Shown: positions 53,761 through 63,418, counted from the stretch's first letter. The stretch: DNA of 64,000 nt from Cupriavidus pauculus (GCF_008693385.1 NZ_CP044065.1:372001-436000), one strand, 5' to 3'. Notes: generated by a model from the sequence alone, not told the origin. Translations and numbers: made by a program.

Positions 53761-55530
53761 ATGACCTACCGCGCACCGCTCAAGGACATGCTGTTCGTGA
53801 TGAACGAGCTGGCGGGGCTCGAGGCCGTGAGCCAGCTGCCGGGCTTCGAGGAGGCCACGCCCGATACCGTGCAGGCCGTGCTCGAGGAAGCCGCGCGCTT
53901 CAACGAACAGGTGGTGGCGCCGCTGAACCGCATCGGCGACACCGATCCGAGCAGCTGGAAGGACGGCGAGGTCCGGACCACGCCCGGCTTTCGCGATGCG
54001 TTCCGCCAGTTCGGCGAGGGCGGCTGGCAGGGCGTGCTGCATCCGGCCGAATTCGGCGGACAGGGTTTGCCGAAGCTCGTGGCGACGCCGTGCAACGAAA
54101 TGCTCAACACCGCGAACCTGTCGTTCGCGCTGTGCCCGCTGCTGACCGATGGCGCGATCGAGGCGCTGCTGACCGCCGGCACCGAGGCGCAGCGATCGAC
54201 GTTCCTGCCGAAGCTGATCTCGGGCGAGTGGACCGGCACGATGAACCTCACGGAGCCGCAGGCCGGCTCCGACCTCGCCGCGGTACGCACGCGCGCGGAG
54301 CCGCAGGGCGACGGCACGTTCAAGCTGTTCGGCACCAAGATCTTCATCACGTACGGCGAGCACGACATGGCGAAGAACATCGTGCATCTGGTGCTCGCCC
54401 GCACGCCCGACGCGCCCGAGGGCGTCAAGGGCATCTCGCTGTTTATCGTCCCGAAGTTCCTCGTCAACGCCGACGGCAGCCTCGGCGCGCGCAACGACGT
54501 GCATTGCGTGTCGATCGAGCACAAGCTCGGCATCAAGGCGAGCCCGACCGCGGTGTTGCAGTTCGGCGATCATGGCGGCGCGATCGGCACGCTGGTCGGC
54601 GAGGAGAATCGCGGCCTCGAGTACATGTTCATCATGATGAATGCCGCGCGCTTCTCGGTGGGCATGCAGGGCATTGCGGTGTCCGAGCGCGCGTACCAGC
54701 AGGCCGCGGCCTATGCGCGCGAACGCGTGCAGAGCCGGCCTGTCGATGGCTCGGCGCGCCAGGCCGTGACCATCGTCCATCATCCCGATATCAGGCGCAT
54801 GCTGATGACGATGCGCGCGCTGACCGAAGGCGCGCGCGCGGTGGCCTATGTGGGCGCCGCCGCAAGCGATGCCGCGCACAATCATCCCGATGCCGACGAA
54901 CGCGCGCGCAACCAGGCGTTCTATGAATTCCTCGTGCCGGTCATCAAGGGGTGGAGCACGGAGATGTCGATCGACGTGACGAGCCTCGGCGTGCAGGTGC
55001 ATGGCGGCATGGGCTTTATCGAGGAGACGGGCGCGGCGCAGCACTATCGCGACGCGCGCATCCTGCCGATCTACGAAGGCACGACGGCCATCCAGGCCAA
55101 CGACCTCGTGGGCCGCAAGACGCTGCGCGACGGCGGCGCGGTGGCGCGTGACATCCTGTCGCGCATCGCCGAGACGGAGGCTGCGCTAAGCGGGCATCCG
55201 GCCGTGCGCAGGCAACTCGCGCGTGGCCGCGAGGCGCTGGCCGATGTGGTGGCGTTCGTGGTGGAGAACGCGAAGGCCGATCCCAATGCGGTGTTCGCGG
55301 GCAGCGTGCCGTATCTGCGGCTGTGCGGCATCGTGTTCTCGGGCTGGCAGATGGCGCGTGCGTTGCTGGCCGCCGAAGCGCGCCGGGGCGACGATCCGTC
55401 GTTCTACGATGCCAAGATTGCCACCGCGCAGTTCTATGCGCAGCATCTGCTGCCGCAGGCGACGGCGTTGCGCGATGCGATCGTCGAGGGCGCGGCTTCG
55501 GTCAACGCGCTGACCGAAGACCAGTTCTGA
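53761..55530 (+). CDS. acyl-CoA dehydrogenase with C-terminal extension
   Basis: 589 residues, longer than the usual 380-400 because of an N-terminal segment and a C-terminal domain of the long acyl-CoA dehydrogenase group. FAD text MNLTEPQAGSDLAAVRTRA; the probable catalytic Glu lies in IYEGTTAIQANDLVGRK near residue 440. It oxidises an acyl-CoA to enoyl-CoA, handing electrons to the upstream ETF. Substrate could be a medium chain or a methylmercaptopropionyl-CoA-like ester; not resolvable. Confidence 0.93.
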   Translation: MTYRAPLKDMLFVMNELAGLEAVSQLPGFEEATPDTVQAVLEEAARFNEQVVAPLNRIGDTDPSSWKDGEVRTTPGFRDAFRQFGEGGWQGVLHPAEFGGQGLPKLVATPCNEMLNTANLSFALCPLLTDGAIEALLTAGTEAQRSTFLPKLISGEWTGTMNLTEPQAGSDLAAVRTRAEPQGDGTFKLFGTKIFITYGEHDMAKNIVHLVLARTPDAPEGVKGISLFIVPKFLVNADGSLGARNDVHCVSIEHKLGIKASPTAVLQFGDHGGAIGTLVGEENRGLEYMFIMMNAARFSVGMQGIAVSERAYQQAAAYARERVQSRPVDGSARQAVTIVHHPDIRRMLMTMRALTEGARAVAYVGAAASDAAHNHPDADERARNQAFYEFLVPVIKGWSTEMSIDVTSLGVQVHGGMGFIEETGAAQHYRDARILPIYEGTTAIQANDLVGRKTLRDGGAVARDILSRIAETEAALSGHPAVRRQLARGREALADVVAFVVENAKADPNAVFAGSVPYLRLCGIVFSGWQMARALLAAEARRGDDPSFYDAKIATAQFYAQHLLPQATALRDAIVEGAASVNALTEDQF

Positions 55531-55545
55531 GGCGCGCGCCCCAAA

Positions 55546-55575
55546 GACAAAGGGCCCCGCAAGGGGCCCTTTGTC
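55546..55575. terminator. bidirectional terminator between acyl-CoA dehydrogenase and dadA
   Basis: Perfect 13-bp stem GACAAAGGGCCCC (55546-55558) with GGGGCCCTTTGTC (55563-55575) and a GCAA loop. It lies between the two convergent genes and is symmetrical, so it can serve both. Confidence 0.85.
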
Positions 55576-55602
55576 ATTCGGCGGGTGCGATCGGGCAGGT
55601 AA

Positions 55603-56907
55603 TCAGGCCGGTACCGGACGCAGATTGCCCTGCGAGCGCGGCACCTTGCGATACCGATCCACCGACAGATCGTCGGCGCGAATCGCGGGGCGCGTGCCGG
55701 ACACCAGATCCGAGAGCAGCTTGCCCGAGCCGCATGCCATGGTCCAGCCCAGCGTGCCGTGGCCCGTATTGAGCCACAGGCCGCGAATACCGGCCGGCCC
55801 GACGACGGGCGTGCCATCGGGCGTCATCGGACGCAGGCCGGTCCAGAACGTCGCGCGGCTCACATCGCCGGCGCCCGGGAACAGATCGGTCACCACATGC
55901 TCGAGCGTGCGGCGCTTGGCCGGGTCGAGCGTGCGGTCGTAGCCAACGATCTGGGCCATGCCGCCCACGCGGATACGATCGTCGAAACGCGTGATGGCCA
56001 CCTTGTAGGTTTCATCGAGCACCGTCGAGACGGGGCTGCGCGACGCGTCGGTCATCGGCACCGTGATCGAGAAACCCTTGAGCGGATAGACCGGCAGGTT
56101 CGACAGGCCCGGCAGCACATGCCGCACGAACGGCGTCGACCAGCTGCCGAGCGCCACGACGACGGCATCGGCCTGCATCGGCTTGCCTTCGATCATCGCG
56201 CCCGTGATGGCATCGCCTTCGGTCAGCAGACCGTCGATCGAGCGGTTGTACTGGAACGTCACGCCGATGGACGCGGCCATCGCGGCCAGGCGCTGCGTGA
56301 AGAGCTGGCAGTCGCCGGTTTCGTCGTTCGGCAGGCGCAGGCCGCCGGCCAGCTTGCCGCTCACGGCGGCCAGCGCGGGCTCGCAGGCGGCGAGTTGCTC
56401 GCGGGTCAGCAGTTCGTAGGGCACGCCGGCTTCCTCGAGCACCGCGATGTCCTTGGCCGCGCCTTCGTATTGCTCGGCCGTGCGGAACAGTTGCAGCGTG
56501 CCTTGCTGGCGGCCTTCGTAGGAGATACCGGTCTCGGCGCGCAGCGTGCGGATGCAGTCGCGGCTGTACTCGGCCAGACGCACCATGCGCTCCTTGTTCA
56601 CCGCGTAACGGTCCTCGGTGCAGTTCCGCAGCATCTGCCACATCCACTGGAGCTGGAACAGCGTGCCGTCCGGCTTGATCGAGAGCGGCGCGTGTTCCTG
56701 GAACATCCACTTGATCGCCTTGAGCGGAATGCCGGGCGCGGCCCAGGGCGAGGCGTAGCCCGGAGAGATCTGGCCGGCGTTGGCAAAGCTCGTGCCGAGC
56801 GCGGGCGCGGCCTCGCGATCGATGACGGTTACCTCGTGACCCGCGCGGGCCAGATACCAGGCGCTCGTGACGCCAATCACACCACTGCCAAGGACCAGAA
56901 CTCGCAT
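55603..56907 (-). CDS. dadA: D-amino acid dehydrogenase small subunit
   Basis: 434 residues. FAD motif [26 protein letters not shown] at the very start and the DadA-type text [16 protein letters not shown]. It oxidises D-alanine and other D-amino acids at the membrane, passing electrons to quinone. No alanine racemase (dadX) is adjacent. It diverges from an Lrp-family gene, the likely regulator. Confidence 0.95.
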   Translation of the reverse strand: MRVLVLGSGVIGVTSAWYLARAGHEVTVIDREAAPALGTSFANAGQISPGYASPWAAPGIPLKAIKWMFQEHAPLSIKPDGTLFQLQWMWQMLRNCTEDRYAVNKERMVRLAEYSRDCIRTLRAETGISYEGRQQGTLQLFRTAEQYEGAAKDIAVLEEAGVPYELLTREQLAACEPALAAVSGKLAGGLRLPNDETGDCQLFTQRLAAMAASIGVTFQYNRSIDGLLTEGDAITGAMIEGKPMQADAVVVALGSWSTPFVRHVLPGLSNLPVYPLKGFSITVPMTDASRSPVSTVLDETYKVAITRFDDRIRVGGMAQIVGYDRTLDPAKRRTLEHVVTDLFPGAGDVSRATFWTGLRPMTPDGTPVVGPAGIRGLWLNTGHGTLGWTMACGSGKLLSDLVSGTRPAIRADDLSVDRYRKVPRSQGNLRPVPA

Positions 56908-57026
56908 TTTTTTCTCTCCCCGACCAGGCTGTCAGGCTTTCATGGATGGATTTAGGAAACATCTCTATATTATTGAGTTCAACCCAGTCAGAGTTACCGT
57001 ATTTATCAAGGAAACAGGAATAGTTC

Positions 57027-57533
57027 ATGAGAACGAGCCGTCAACCCGTACGTAGCCTCGACAAACTCGACCGGCGCATCCTCACGCTCCTGCAGAGCGA
57101 CGGGCGGATGTCGATGAAGGACCTGGCCGAGGCCGTGGGACTGACCATCACGCCGTGCATCGAACGCGTGAAGCGGCTGGAGCGCGACGGCGTGATCATG
57201 GGGTATTACGCGCGGCTCAATCCGACGCTGCTCGGCAGCGGGCTGCTCGTATTCGTGGAGATCTCGCTCGGCAACAAGGCCGGCAACATGTTCGACAAGT
57301 TCCGGCGCGAGGTGCTGCGCATTCCGGAGGTGCTGGAATGCCATCTGGTGTCCGGGGACTTCGATTACCTGATCAAGGCGCGCATCCGGGAGATCGCGGA
57401 ATACCGGCGGCTGCTCGGCGACATCCTGCTGCAGCTGCCCGGTGCGGCGCAGTCGAAGAGCTACGTGGTGATGGAAGAGATCAAGGAGACGCTCGAGATC
57501 ATGGTGGAAGGGCGCGACAGTCCGCAGGGCTAA
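57027..57533 (+). CDS. Lrp/AsnC-family regulator
   Basis: 168 residues. Winged helix-turn-helix (LDKLDRRILTLLQSDGRMSMKDLAEAVGL, about 10-40) and a RAM ligand domain with VLECHLVSGDFDYLIKARI. The basic N-terminus and divergence from dadA point to a DadR-type regulator responding to alanine or another amino acid. The AT-rich 119-bp gap to dadA is the likely binding region. Confidence 0.92.
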   Translation: MRTSRQPVRSLDKLDRRILTLLQSDGRMSMKDLAEAVGLTITPCIERVKRLERDGVIMGYYARLNPTLLGSGLLVFVEISLGNKAGNMFDKFRREVLRIPEVLECHLVSGDFDYLIKARIREIAEYRRLLGDILLQLPGAAQSKSYVVMEEIKETLEIMVEGRDSPQG

Positions 57534-57580
57534 GGAGATTGCAATCGCCAAATCGCGCAGATCGCGCGCGATGGCTTGGA

Positions 57581-57600
57581 TACTGTATAAATATACAGTA
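57581..57600. promoter_or_regulatory. LexA (SOS) box
   Basis: TACTGTATAAATATACAGTA, a perfect palindrome matching the CTGT-N8-ACAG SOS consensus with an AT-only core. It ends 10 bases before the ATG of the PA0069-type radical SAM gene, so LexA bound here would block that gene. It lies 47 bases after the lrp-type stop. Confidence 0.88.
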
Positions 57601-57610
57601 TCATCGGTGC

Positions 57611-58825
57611 ATGGACGCGCATGACGAGCATGACGAATTTCCCCCGCCGGATACCTACGCCGCAGCGCCCGTTCCCCGTGAGGTGCCTCGTAAAGGGCGC
57701 GGCGCGGTGGCCAACGTGCAGGGGCGGTTCGAGCGCGACCAGCGCGAGCGGTTCGACGACGGCTGGGCGGAAGCGAAGGGCGGCGGGGGCGATGGCAACG
57801 GCAATGGCGACGGCGATGGCAACGGCAATACGCCGCCGCGGCTCGTCACGCAGGTGTCCATCGAACGCGCGCGATCGATTCTCACGCATAATGCGTCGCC
57901 GGATATCCCGTTCGATACTTCGCTCAATCCCTACCGGGGCTGCGAGCATGGCTGCATCTACTGTTTTGCGCGCCCCACCCATGCGTACCTGGACCTGTCC
58001 CCGGGCCTCGACTTCGAATCCCGATTATTCGCCAAGACCAACGCGGCCGAACGGCTTCGCGACACGCTGGCCCGCCCGTCTTATCGATGCGAGACCATCG
58101 CGCTCGGCGTCAACACCGATGCGTACCAGCCGATCGAGCGCGAGCATCGCATTACGCGCGGCGTTCTCGAGGTGCTGCACGAGTGCGACCACCCGGTCGC
58201 GCTGATCACGAAGTCTTCGCTGATCGAGCGCGATATCGATCTGCTGGCGCCGATGGCGCGGAAGCGGCTCGCGGTGGCCGCGCTGACCATCACCACGCTC
58301 GATGCCGAGATGGCCCGCACGCTGGAACCGCGTGCGGCCACGCCGAGCCGCCGGCTGCGCGCGATTCGCACCTTGTCGGAAGCGGGCATACCCGTGGGCG
58401 TGAGCGTGGCGCCCGTCATCCCCTTTATCACCGAGCCCGATCTGGAGCGCATTCTCGAGGCCGCGCGCGAGGCGGGCGCGGTGTATGCGAACTACATCGT
58501 GCTGCGGCTGCCCTGGGAAGTGCAACCGCTGTTCGAGCAATGGTTGCAGGCGCATTTTCCCGACCGTGCGGAACGCGTGATGAACCGCATCCGCGATATG
58601 CGCGGCGGCAAGGCGTACAACGCGGATTTCGCCACGCGCATGCGGGGCAGCGGGATCTGGGCCGATCTCATGCGGCAGCGTTTCTACAAGGCCGCGGACA
58701 AGCTCGGCTTTCGCTACGACCGCTACGGACTCGATACCACGCTGTTCCGGCCGCCAACCGTCACCAAGGCGCCGGTGCGCGCGCCGCAGGCCGCCGCTGA
58801 CGGCGCGCAGGGGTCGTTGTTCTAG
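57611..58825 (+). CDS. PA0069-family radical SAM protein (SplB-like), LexA-controlled
   Basis: 404 residues from ATG 57611. The radical SAM cluster motif is CEHGCIYC (Cys111, Cys115, Cys118), preceded by DTSLNPYRG. A Gly/Asn/Asp linker (about 57-73) lies in the N-terminal tail. The family resembles spore photoproduct lyase and has no settled reaction. I recall PA0069 being listed among LexA-controlled genes in Pseudomonas. A near-consensus LexA box right upstream supports a role in DNA damage response. The longer frame from 57155 overlaps the regulator gene and is not used. Confidence 0.92.
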   Translation: MDAHDEHDEFPPPDTYAAAPVPREVPRKGRGAVANVQGRFERDQRERFDDGWAEAKGGGGDGNGNGDGDGNGNTPPRLVTQVSIERARSILTHNASPDIPFDTSLNPYRGCEHGCIYCFARPTHAYLDLSPGLDFESRLFAKTNAAERLRDTLARPSYRCETIALGVNTDAYQPIEREHRITRGVLEVLHECDHPVALITKSSLIERDIDLLAPMARKRLAVAALTITTLDAEMARTLEPRAATPSRRLRAIRTLSEAGIPVGVSVAPVIPFITEPDLERILEAAREAGAVYANYIVLRLPWEVQPLFEQWLQAHFPDRAERVMNRIRDMRGGKAYNADFATRMRGSGIWADLMRQRFYKAADKLGFRYDRYGLDTTLFRPPTVTKAPVRAPQAAADGAQGSLF

Positions 58826-58837
58826 CGGCCGTCTCGA

Positions 58838-59407
58838 TTACTGGGACAGCGCCTTGGCGGCTTCCACCTGCGATTCGAAGAACGTCTGGAAGCTGATCGC
58901 GAGCCCGGCCATTAGCAGGCCGGTGCCGATCAGCAGCGACAGGATCACGAGGATCACGACGGGCCAGCCCGAGCGGGTCGGCTGGCCATGCGGGTTGTAG
59001 CGTGCGTCCCATTGTTCGTCGGGACGCAGGCCGAACACGATGGCCGTCAGGAATGCGCTGATCACGGAGATGCCGCCGGCAACGGCGAACGTCCAGTTCA
59101 TTGCGGGATTGCCGGTGTCGAGCAGCAGCGAGGCGAAGCCGATCGCGCCGGCCACCGTGGCGAGCAGATGGAGCCAGCCGAACTTGTCGCCAACACCCTT
59201 CAGATAGAAACGATGCGCGCCCAGGCTGCCGGCCACGAAGGCCAGCGCGACGGTGATCAGCTTGGATTTTCCGCGTGGCTGGACGGCCGGCGCGAAGGCG
59301 GGGGACGCACCGGGAGACGCACCGGAAGGCGCACCGGAAGGGCGGGGGCTGGCGACAGGCATCGTTGCGGCGTGGGAAGCGCCGCCCAGAGCGGCATTGG
59401 CGCACAT
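58838..59407 (-). CDS. TM2-like membrane protein
   Basis: 189 residues from ATG 59407; ATG 59362 (MPVASPRP) is an alternative. The first 45 residues are a Ser/Pro/Gly/Ala-rich tail with GASPGASP units. The rest has about four hydrophobic segments; the first holds the TM2-type text AFVAGSLGAHRFYLKG. Family members are small inner-membrane proteins of unknown function. It converges on the radical SAM gene. Confidence 0.8.
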   Translation of the reverse strand: MCANAALGGASHAATMPVASPRPSGAPSGASPGASPAFAPAVQPRGKSKLITVALAFVAGSLGAHRFYLKGVGDKFGWLHLLATVAGAIGFASLLLDTGNPAMNWTFAVAGGISVISAFLTAIVFGLRPDEQWDARYNPHGQPTRSGWPVVILVILSLLIGTGLLMAGLAISFQTFFESQVEAAKALSQ

Positions 59408-59463
59408 TGTACGCCGGCCGCCCGCGGGCGCCGCACGGGATGCAGGGATGGCGCGGGATCGGA

Positions 59464-59895
59464 CTACCGCCCGCCGTCGCGGCTGCGCGCCTGCCAGCCG
59501 GGGCCCATGCCCGTGGGGCGCGGGTCGTTGCCGCCTTGCGCATCGGCCTGCGCCGAGCGGTCCGGCGCGCGCGCGGCACGTCCGTCGCCGCGGCCATCGT
59601 CGCGGCGGTCCGGATCGGGGCGGCCACTCAGACGGTCGTCGGCGCGTGCGCGCGCTTCCATGCGTTCGATTTGCGCGCGCACATGGTCGCGGCTTTCGGC
59701 GCGCACGCTGGCGACCTCCATGCCACCGGCCACGCGGGGACCGTGCGCGGTACCGTGCGTGGTATTGCCCCCCGCGGCGTGGCGGAGGTGTTGCCAGAAG
59801 GAGACTTGCGCATGACTGGCGGCAATTCCGCCGAGCAGCCCGGTGGCGACCAGGCTGCCCGCCACCAGTCTGCGAAGGCGAGAGCGGTCAAACAT
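59464..59895 (-). CDS. hypothetical exported protein
   Basis: 143 residues from ATG 59895. A signal peptide (RRLVAGSLVATGLLGGIAASHA) is followed by a short VSFWQHLRHAAGG and then a long, charged, Arg/Asp/Gly-rich and probably disordered tail. I do not recognise the family. It is upstream of the TM2-like gene in the same direction. Codon pattern and signal peptide support it, but weakly. Confidence 0.55.
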   Translation of the reverse strand: MFDRSRLRRLVAGSLVATGLLGGIAASHAQVSFWQHLRHAAGGNTTHGTAHGPRVAGGMEVASVRAESRDHVRAQIERMEARARADDRLSGRPDPDRRDDGRGDGRAARAPDRSAQADAQGGNDPRPTGMGPGWQARSRDGGR

Positions 59896-60391
59896 GCGAA
59901 ATCCAGTAAGCCCGAACACAGATATCCAAAATGAAAAAACCGGGCGATGGGTTCATGTTACGCATGCGTCCGCGTGACCGCCTATGCCAATCCCGTTACC
60001 GGTGTAACGGATTGTTTCCCCGTTGCCGGAGGCACCGGAATCGCGCCGTGGTGGCCGGTTTCACGATCGATGGCAAGGCCGCGGCAGGGCGCGTTTCGGT
60101 GGGCGTTTCTGCGGGCGTTTCTGCGGGCGTTTGGGCAGCGGTTTCGACGGCAGTGCGGGGCGCCGATTCCGCCGAAACATGGCAGGCGGCGCGCGTGCGG
60201 CCGGCGCGTCGTTCCTACGCCACACCGGCGCCACACCCGGCGCTACATCCAGACCCGCGTTGTCGGCTATGCGCCGCACGGGCCGGCGCGTTTGACGCCG
60301 GGGCGGCTATTTGTTTGTTCGGGGTCGGTTAATGGGCTATACTCTTGCGTTTCGTGTTCGCACACCCCCCGTTTTTTTCGAGGAATAACCC
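59896..60391. promoter_or_regulatory. rpsP upstream region with promoter and 12-bp repeats
   Basis: 496 bp without a convincing gene. It holds a hairpin CCGTTAC/GTAACGG (59993-60010), four units of a 12-bp sequence around GGGCGTTTCTGC (about 60089-60136), and the rpsP promoter TTGTTC (60315-60320), 17-base spacer, TATACT (60338-60343). Overlapping frames on both strands here look like noise. Confidence 0.65.
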
Positions 60392-60649
60392 ATGGTCGTA
60401 ATCCGTCTGGCTCGCGGCGGCAGCAAGAAGCGCCCGTTCTTCAACATCGTTGCTACCGATTCGCGCAACCGTCGTGACGGCCGCTTCATCGAACGCATCG
60501 GCTTCTACAATCCCCTGGCCGCTGGCAAGGAAGAAAGCCTGCGCGTCGCGCAAGACCGCCTGACGTACTGGGAAGGCGTTGGCGCGCAACTGTCGCCGAC
60601 CGTTGCCCGTCTGGTGAAGCAAGCCGCCAAGGCCACCGTCGCTGCCTGA
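60392..60649 (+). CDS. rpsP: 30S ribosomal protein S16
   Basis: 85 residues beginning [30 protein letters not shown], the standard bS16 sequence, needed for 30S assembly. First gene of rpsP-rimM-trmD-rplS, with a promoter about 50 bases upstream and an AGGAATA RBS. Confidence 0.98.
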   Translation: MVVIRLARGGSKKRPFFNIVATDSRNRRDGRFIERIGFYNPLAAGKEESLRVAQDRLTYWEGVGAQLSPTVARLVKQAAKATVAA

Positions 60650-60666
60650 TTGATCAAGGCGCGTAC

Positions 60667-61329
60667 GTGTCGGCTTCGGAAAGTGGGCGCCCCGCGCGCA
60701 AGCCACTGAATCTGCCGCCCCGGTCGTCCGCGGGCGAGGATCGCGCAGGCGGTCAGCCGAAAGCATTACCGCAGGCACTGTTGTACACGGAGCCGTTGCC
60801 CGATGATCTCATCGAGGTCGGCTACGTCGCCGCCGCGTATGGCATTCGGGGCTGGATCAAGGTTCAGCCGCATGCGGACGACGCCTCCGCGTTGCTCCAT
60901 GCACGGCGCTGGTGGTTGCTGCCGGCAACCCCGCAACCCGACGGTGTCAGGGTCGCGTTGAAGATCGCGCAATCGCGCGAGCACAGCGGTACCGTCGTGG
61001 CCCAGGCCACGGGTGTCTCGGACCGCAATGTGGCCGAAGCGCTCAAGGGCCGCCGTGTCTGGATCCGGCGGTCGGACTTTCCGGCACCGGAAGAAGACGA
61101 GTTCTACTGGGTCGATCTGATCGGCTGCGCCGTGTTCAACGAACAGGGCGAGGCGCTTGGCGAAGTGTCGGGCCTGATCGACAACGGTGCCCACCAGATT
61201 CTGCAGGTGGCGTATCAAGGTGCCGATGGCAATGCCGACGAGCGGTTGATCCCGTTCGTGGACGTCTATCTGCGTACCGTCGATATTGCCGGCAAGCGGA
61301 TCGTCGTGGATTGGGGACTCGACTACTGA
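60667..61329 (+). CDS. rimM: ribosome maturation factor RimM
   Basis: 220 residues from GTG 60667. The core starts at [21 protein letters not shown] near residue 46, so this form has a 45-residue Pro/Arg-rich extension typical of the group. A C-terminal PRC barrel carries [12 protein letters not shown]. It binds S19 and helps 30S head assembly. Confidence 0.95.
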   Translation: MSASESGRPARKPLNLPPRSSAGEDRAGGQPKALPQALLYTEPLPDDLIEVGYVAAAYGIRGWIKVQPHADDASALLHARRWWLLPATPQPDGVRVALKIAQSREHSGTVVAQATGVSDRNVAEALKGRRVWIRRSDFPAPEEDEFYWVDLIGCAVFNEQGEALGEVSGLIDNGAHQILQVAYQGADGNADERLIPFVDVYLRTVDIAGKRIVVDWGLDY

Positions 61330-61345
61330 AGCAAGGGAGGCGCGG

Positions 61346-62128
61346 ATGCAGTTCGATGTGATCACGCTGTTTCCCGAGATGTTTCGTGCGCTGACCGACT
61401 GGGGTATCACCAGCCGGGCGGCCAAGCAGCAGCGTTACGCGCTGCGCACGTGGAATCCACGCGACTTTACCGTAGACAACTACCGTACGATCGACGATCG
61501 GCCGTATGGTGGCGGTCCCGGGATGGTCATGCTGGCCAGGCCGCTCGAGGACGCGATTGACGCGGCCGGCGCGGCGCAGTCGCAGGCCGGCGTGGACAAG
61601 CCCCATGTGGTGCTGATGTCGCCGCAGGGTGCGCCGCTAACGCATGCAAAGGTGATGTCGCTGGCACAACGGCCCGGACTGGTGCTGCTGTGCGGGCGCT
61701 ACGAGGCGATCGACCAGCGTCTGATCGACCGCCGCGTGGACGAGGAAATCAGCCTCGGCGATTTCGTGCTGTCCGGGGGCGAACTGCCCGCGATGGCGCT
61801 GATCGACGCGGTGGTGCGGCATCTGCCGGGGGTACTCGGCGATGCGCAGTCGGCCGTGCAGGACAGCTTTGTCAACGGACTGCTGGACTGCCCGCATTAC
61901 ACGCGGCCGGAAGAATATGAAGGTGTGAGGGTGCCCGATATACTGCTGGGCGGCCATCATGCCGAGATCGAGAAATGGCGGCGCCAGCAGGCGCTGGCCA
62001 ATACCGTGCGCAAGCGTCCCGACCTGATCGAGGCCGCGCGCGGGCAAGGTTTGCTGACCCGTGCCGACGAGAAATTCCTGTCGGAATGGGCTGCGAAAGA
62101 AGGGCGGGAGCCTGCTCCCGCCAAGTGA
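61346..62128 (+). CDS. trmD: tRNA (guanine-N1)-methyltransferase TrmD
   Basis: 260 residues from ATG 61346, with AGGGAGG 6-12 bases upstream. SPOUT-class trefoil-knot enzyme: [22 protein letters not shown] and [31 protein letters not shown]. It makes m1G37 in tRNA, preventing frameshifts. Confidence 0.97.
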   Translation: MQFDVITLFPEMFRALTDWGITSRAAKQQRYALRTWNPRDFTVDNYRTIDDRPYGGGPGMVMLARPLEDAIDAAGAAQSQAGVDKPHVVLMSPQGAPLTHAKVMSLAQRPGLVLLCGRYEAIDQRLIDRRVDEEISLGDFVLSGGELPAMALIDAVVRHLPGVLGDAQSAVQDSFVNGLLDCPHYTRPEEYEGVRVPDILLGGHHAEIEKWRRQQALANTVRKRPDLIEAARGQGLLTRADEKFLSEWAAKEGREPAPAK

Positions 62129-62200
62129 TAACCCCATCCTCTGCCGGGGCCCGGAAAATCCGGGGCATTTAACGCCGGCACGATGGTCAAGGAGAAAACG

Positions 62201-62593
62201 ATGAACATCATCGAGCAGATCGAGAAGGAAGAGATCGCCCGTCTGACCGCCAACAAGACCATTCCGGCATTCGCCCCCGGCGATACCGTGATCGTCAGCG
62301 TGAACGTGGTCGAAGGCAACCGCAAGCGTGTGCAGGCTTATGAAGGCGTCGTGATTGCCAAGCGCAATCGTGGCCTGAATTCGTCGTTCATCGTGCGCAA
62401 GATCTCGTCGGGCGAAGGCGTGGAACGTACGTTCCAGCTGTACTCGCCGCTGATCGCTGGCATCGAGGTGAAGCGTCGCGGCGACGTGCGTCGCGCGAAG
62501 CTGTACTACCTGCGTGAGCGCTCGGGCAAGTCCGCGCGTATCAAGGAAAAGCTGGTGTCGAAGGCTGCTGCCGCTGCAAAGGCTGCACAGTAA
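62201..62593 (+). CDS. rplS: 50S ribosomal protein L19
   Basis: 130 residues from ATG 62201 ([15 protein letters not shown]), with AAGGAGAA 6-13 bases upstream; an in-frame ATG at 62183 is ignored. Standard bL19 with [23 protein letters not shown]. Last gene of the operon before a terminator. Confidence 0.98.
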   Translation: MNIIEQIEKEEIARLTANKTIPAFAPGDTVIVSVNVVEGNRKRVQAYEGVVIAKRNRGLNSSFIVRKISSGEGVERTFQLYSPLIAGIEVKRRGDVRRAKLYYLRERSGKSARIKEKLVSKAAAAAKAAQ

Positions 62594-62637
62594 GGACCGG
62601 CATCCCCGCCGGGCAACCGGCGGCGCATGGCGTTGCG

Positions 62638-62662
62638 AAAGGCACCTTCGGGTGCCTTTTTT
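62638..62662 (+). terminator. rpsP operon terminator
   Basis: Stem AAAGGCACC (62638-62646), TTCG tetraloop, GGTGCCTTT (62651-62659), and T run to 62662. Strong rho-independent terminator after rplS. Confidence 0.93.
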
Positions 62663-62708
62663 GTTGGTCCCTGCACCGCGCGCGGCGCTCTGTCATACTT
62701 GCGCCGTT

Positions 62709-63392
62709 ATGCGCCCGATATTCGATCCCGAAACGCTGCCTGTCATCGACACCGACATCCGCGGCATTCCCCTTTCCCACGCCCGCATGGAGCCGGAATT
62801 CATCCGGCGCCGGCTGCAGTCCCCGCCACCGGCCTGGGAGCCGCTGCTGACGGACGAATCGCGCGTCTACGACAAATCGCGCGCGCTGCGCGATGCCTCC
62901 GTGCTCGTACCGCTGGTGGCGCGCGAGGATGGGCTCTGGGTCCTCTTTACGCAGCGCAATGCCAACCTCAACGCGCATGCGGGGCAGATCAGTTTTCCCG
63001 GTGGACGGCAGGAGGCATACGATGCCGATCGCGTGGCCACGGCGCTGCGGGAGACGGAAGAAGAAATCGGCGTCGGCCCCGATTACGTCGAGGTGCTCGG
63101 CACGCTGCCGGACTACATCACGGGTACCGGTTATCACGTGAGCCCCGTGGTCGGGCTGATGCGTCCCGGCTACGTGCTGCGCCCCGATGCGGGCGAGGTG
63201 GCGGAAGTCTTCGAGGTGCCGCTCGCCTTCCTGATGGATCCGGCGCGCCACGAGCGCCGGTTATTGCGCTGGGTCGATGGCGAGCGGAAGTTCTACGCGA
63301 TGCCGTATCCGCGCGAGGAGGGTGGCCACCGCTTTATCTGGGGCGCCACCGCGGCGATGCTGCGGAATCTCTATTTGCTGCTGGCCGCCTGA
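62709..63392 (+). CDS. CoA pyrophosphatase (Nudix hydrolase, NudL type)
   Basis: 227 residues from ATG 62709. The UPF0035 CoA-recognition motif LFTQRNANLNAHAGQISFP precedes the Nudix core REx2EExG at 114-121. It splits CoA to phosphopantetheine and 3',5'-ADP. Convergent with trhO; a 6-bp repeat lies between the stops. Confidence 0.93.
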   Translation: MRPIFDPETLPVIDTDIRGIPLSHARMEPEFIRRRLQSPPPAWEPLLTDESRVYDKSRALRDASVLVPLVAREDGLWVLFTQRNANLNAHAGQISFPGGRQEAYDADRVATALRETEEEIGVGPDYVEVLGTLPDYITGTGYHVSPVVGLMRPGYVLRPDAGEVAEVFEVPLAFLMDPARHERRLLRWVDGERKFYAMPYPREEGGHRFIWGATAAMLRNLYLLLAA

Positions 63393-63394
63393 AG

Positions 63395-63418
63395 CTCAGG
63401 TTCAGGCTCAGGCTCAGG
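63395..63418 (-). repeat. 6-bp tandem repeat carrying the trhO stop
   Basis: CTCAGG, TTCAGG, CTCAGG, CTCAGG at 63395-63418. On the minus strand each unit contains TGA, all in the trhO frame (TCA at 63396, 63402, 63408, 63414), so trhO ends in four consecutive in-frame stops. The nudL stop is 3 bases away. Confidence 0.85.

Noticed and set aside
59931..60477. Small frames before rpsP on both strands
   Set aside because: Low-complexity Arg/Ala text and overlap with the rpsP promoter.
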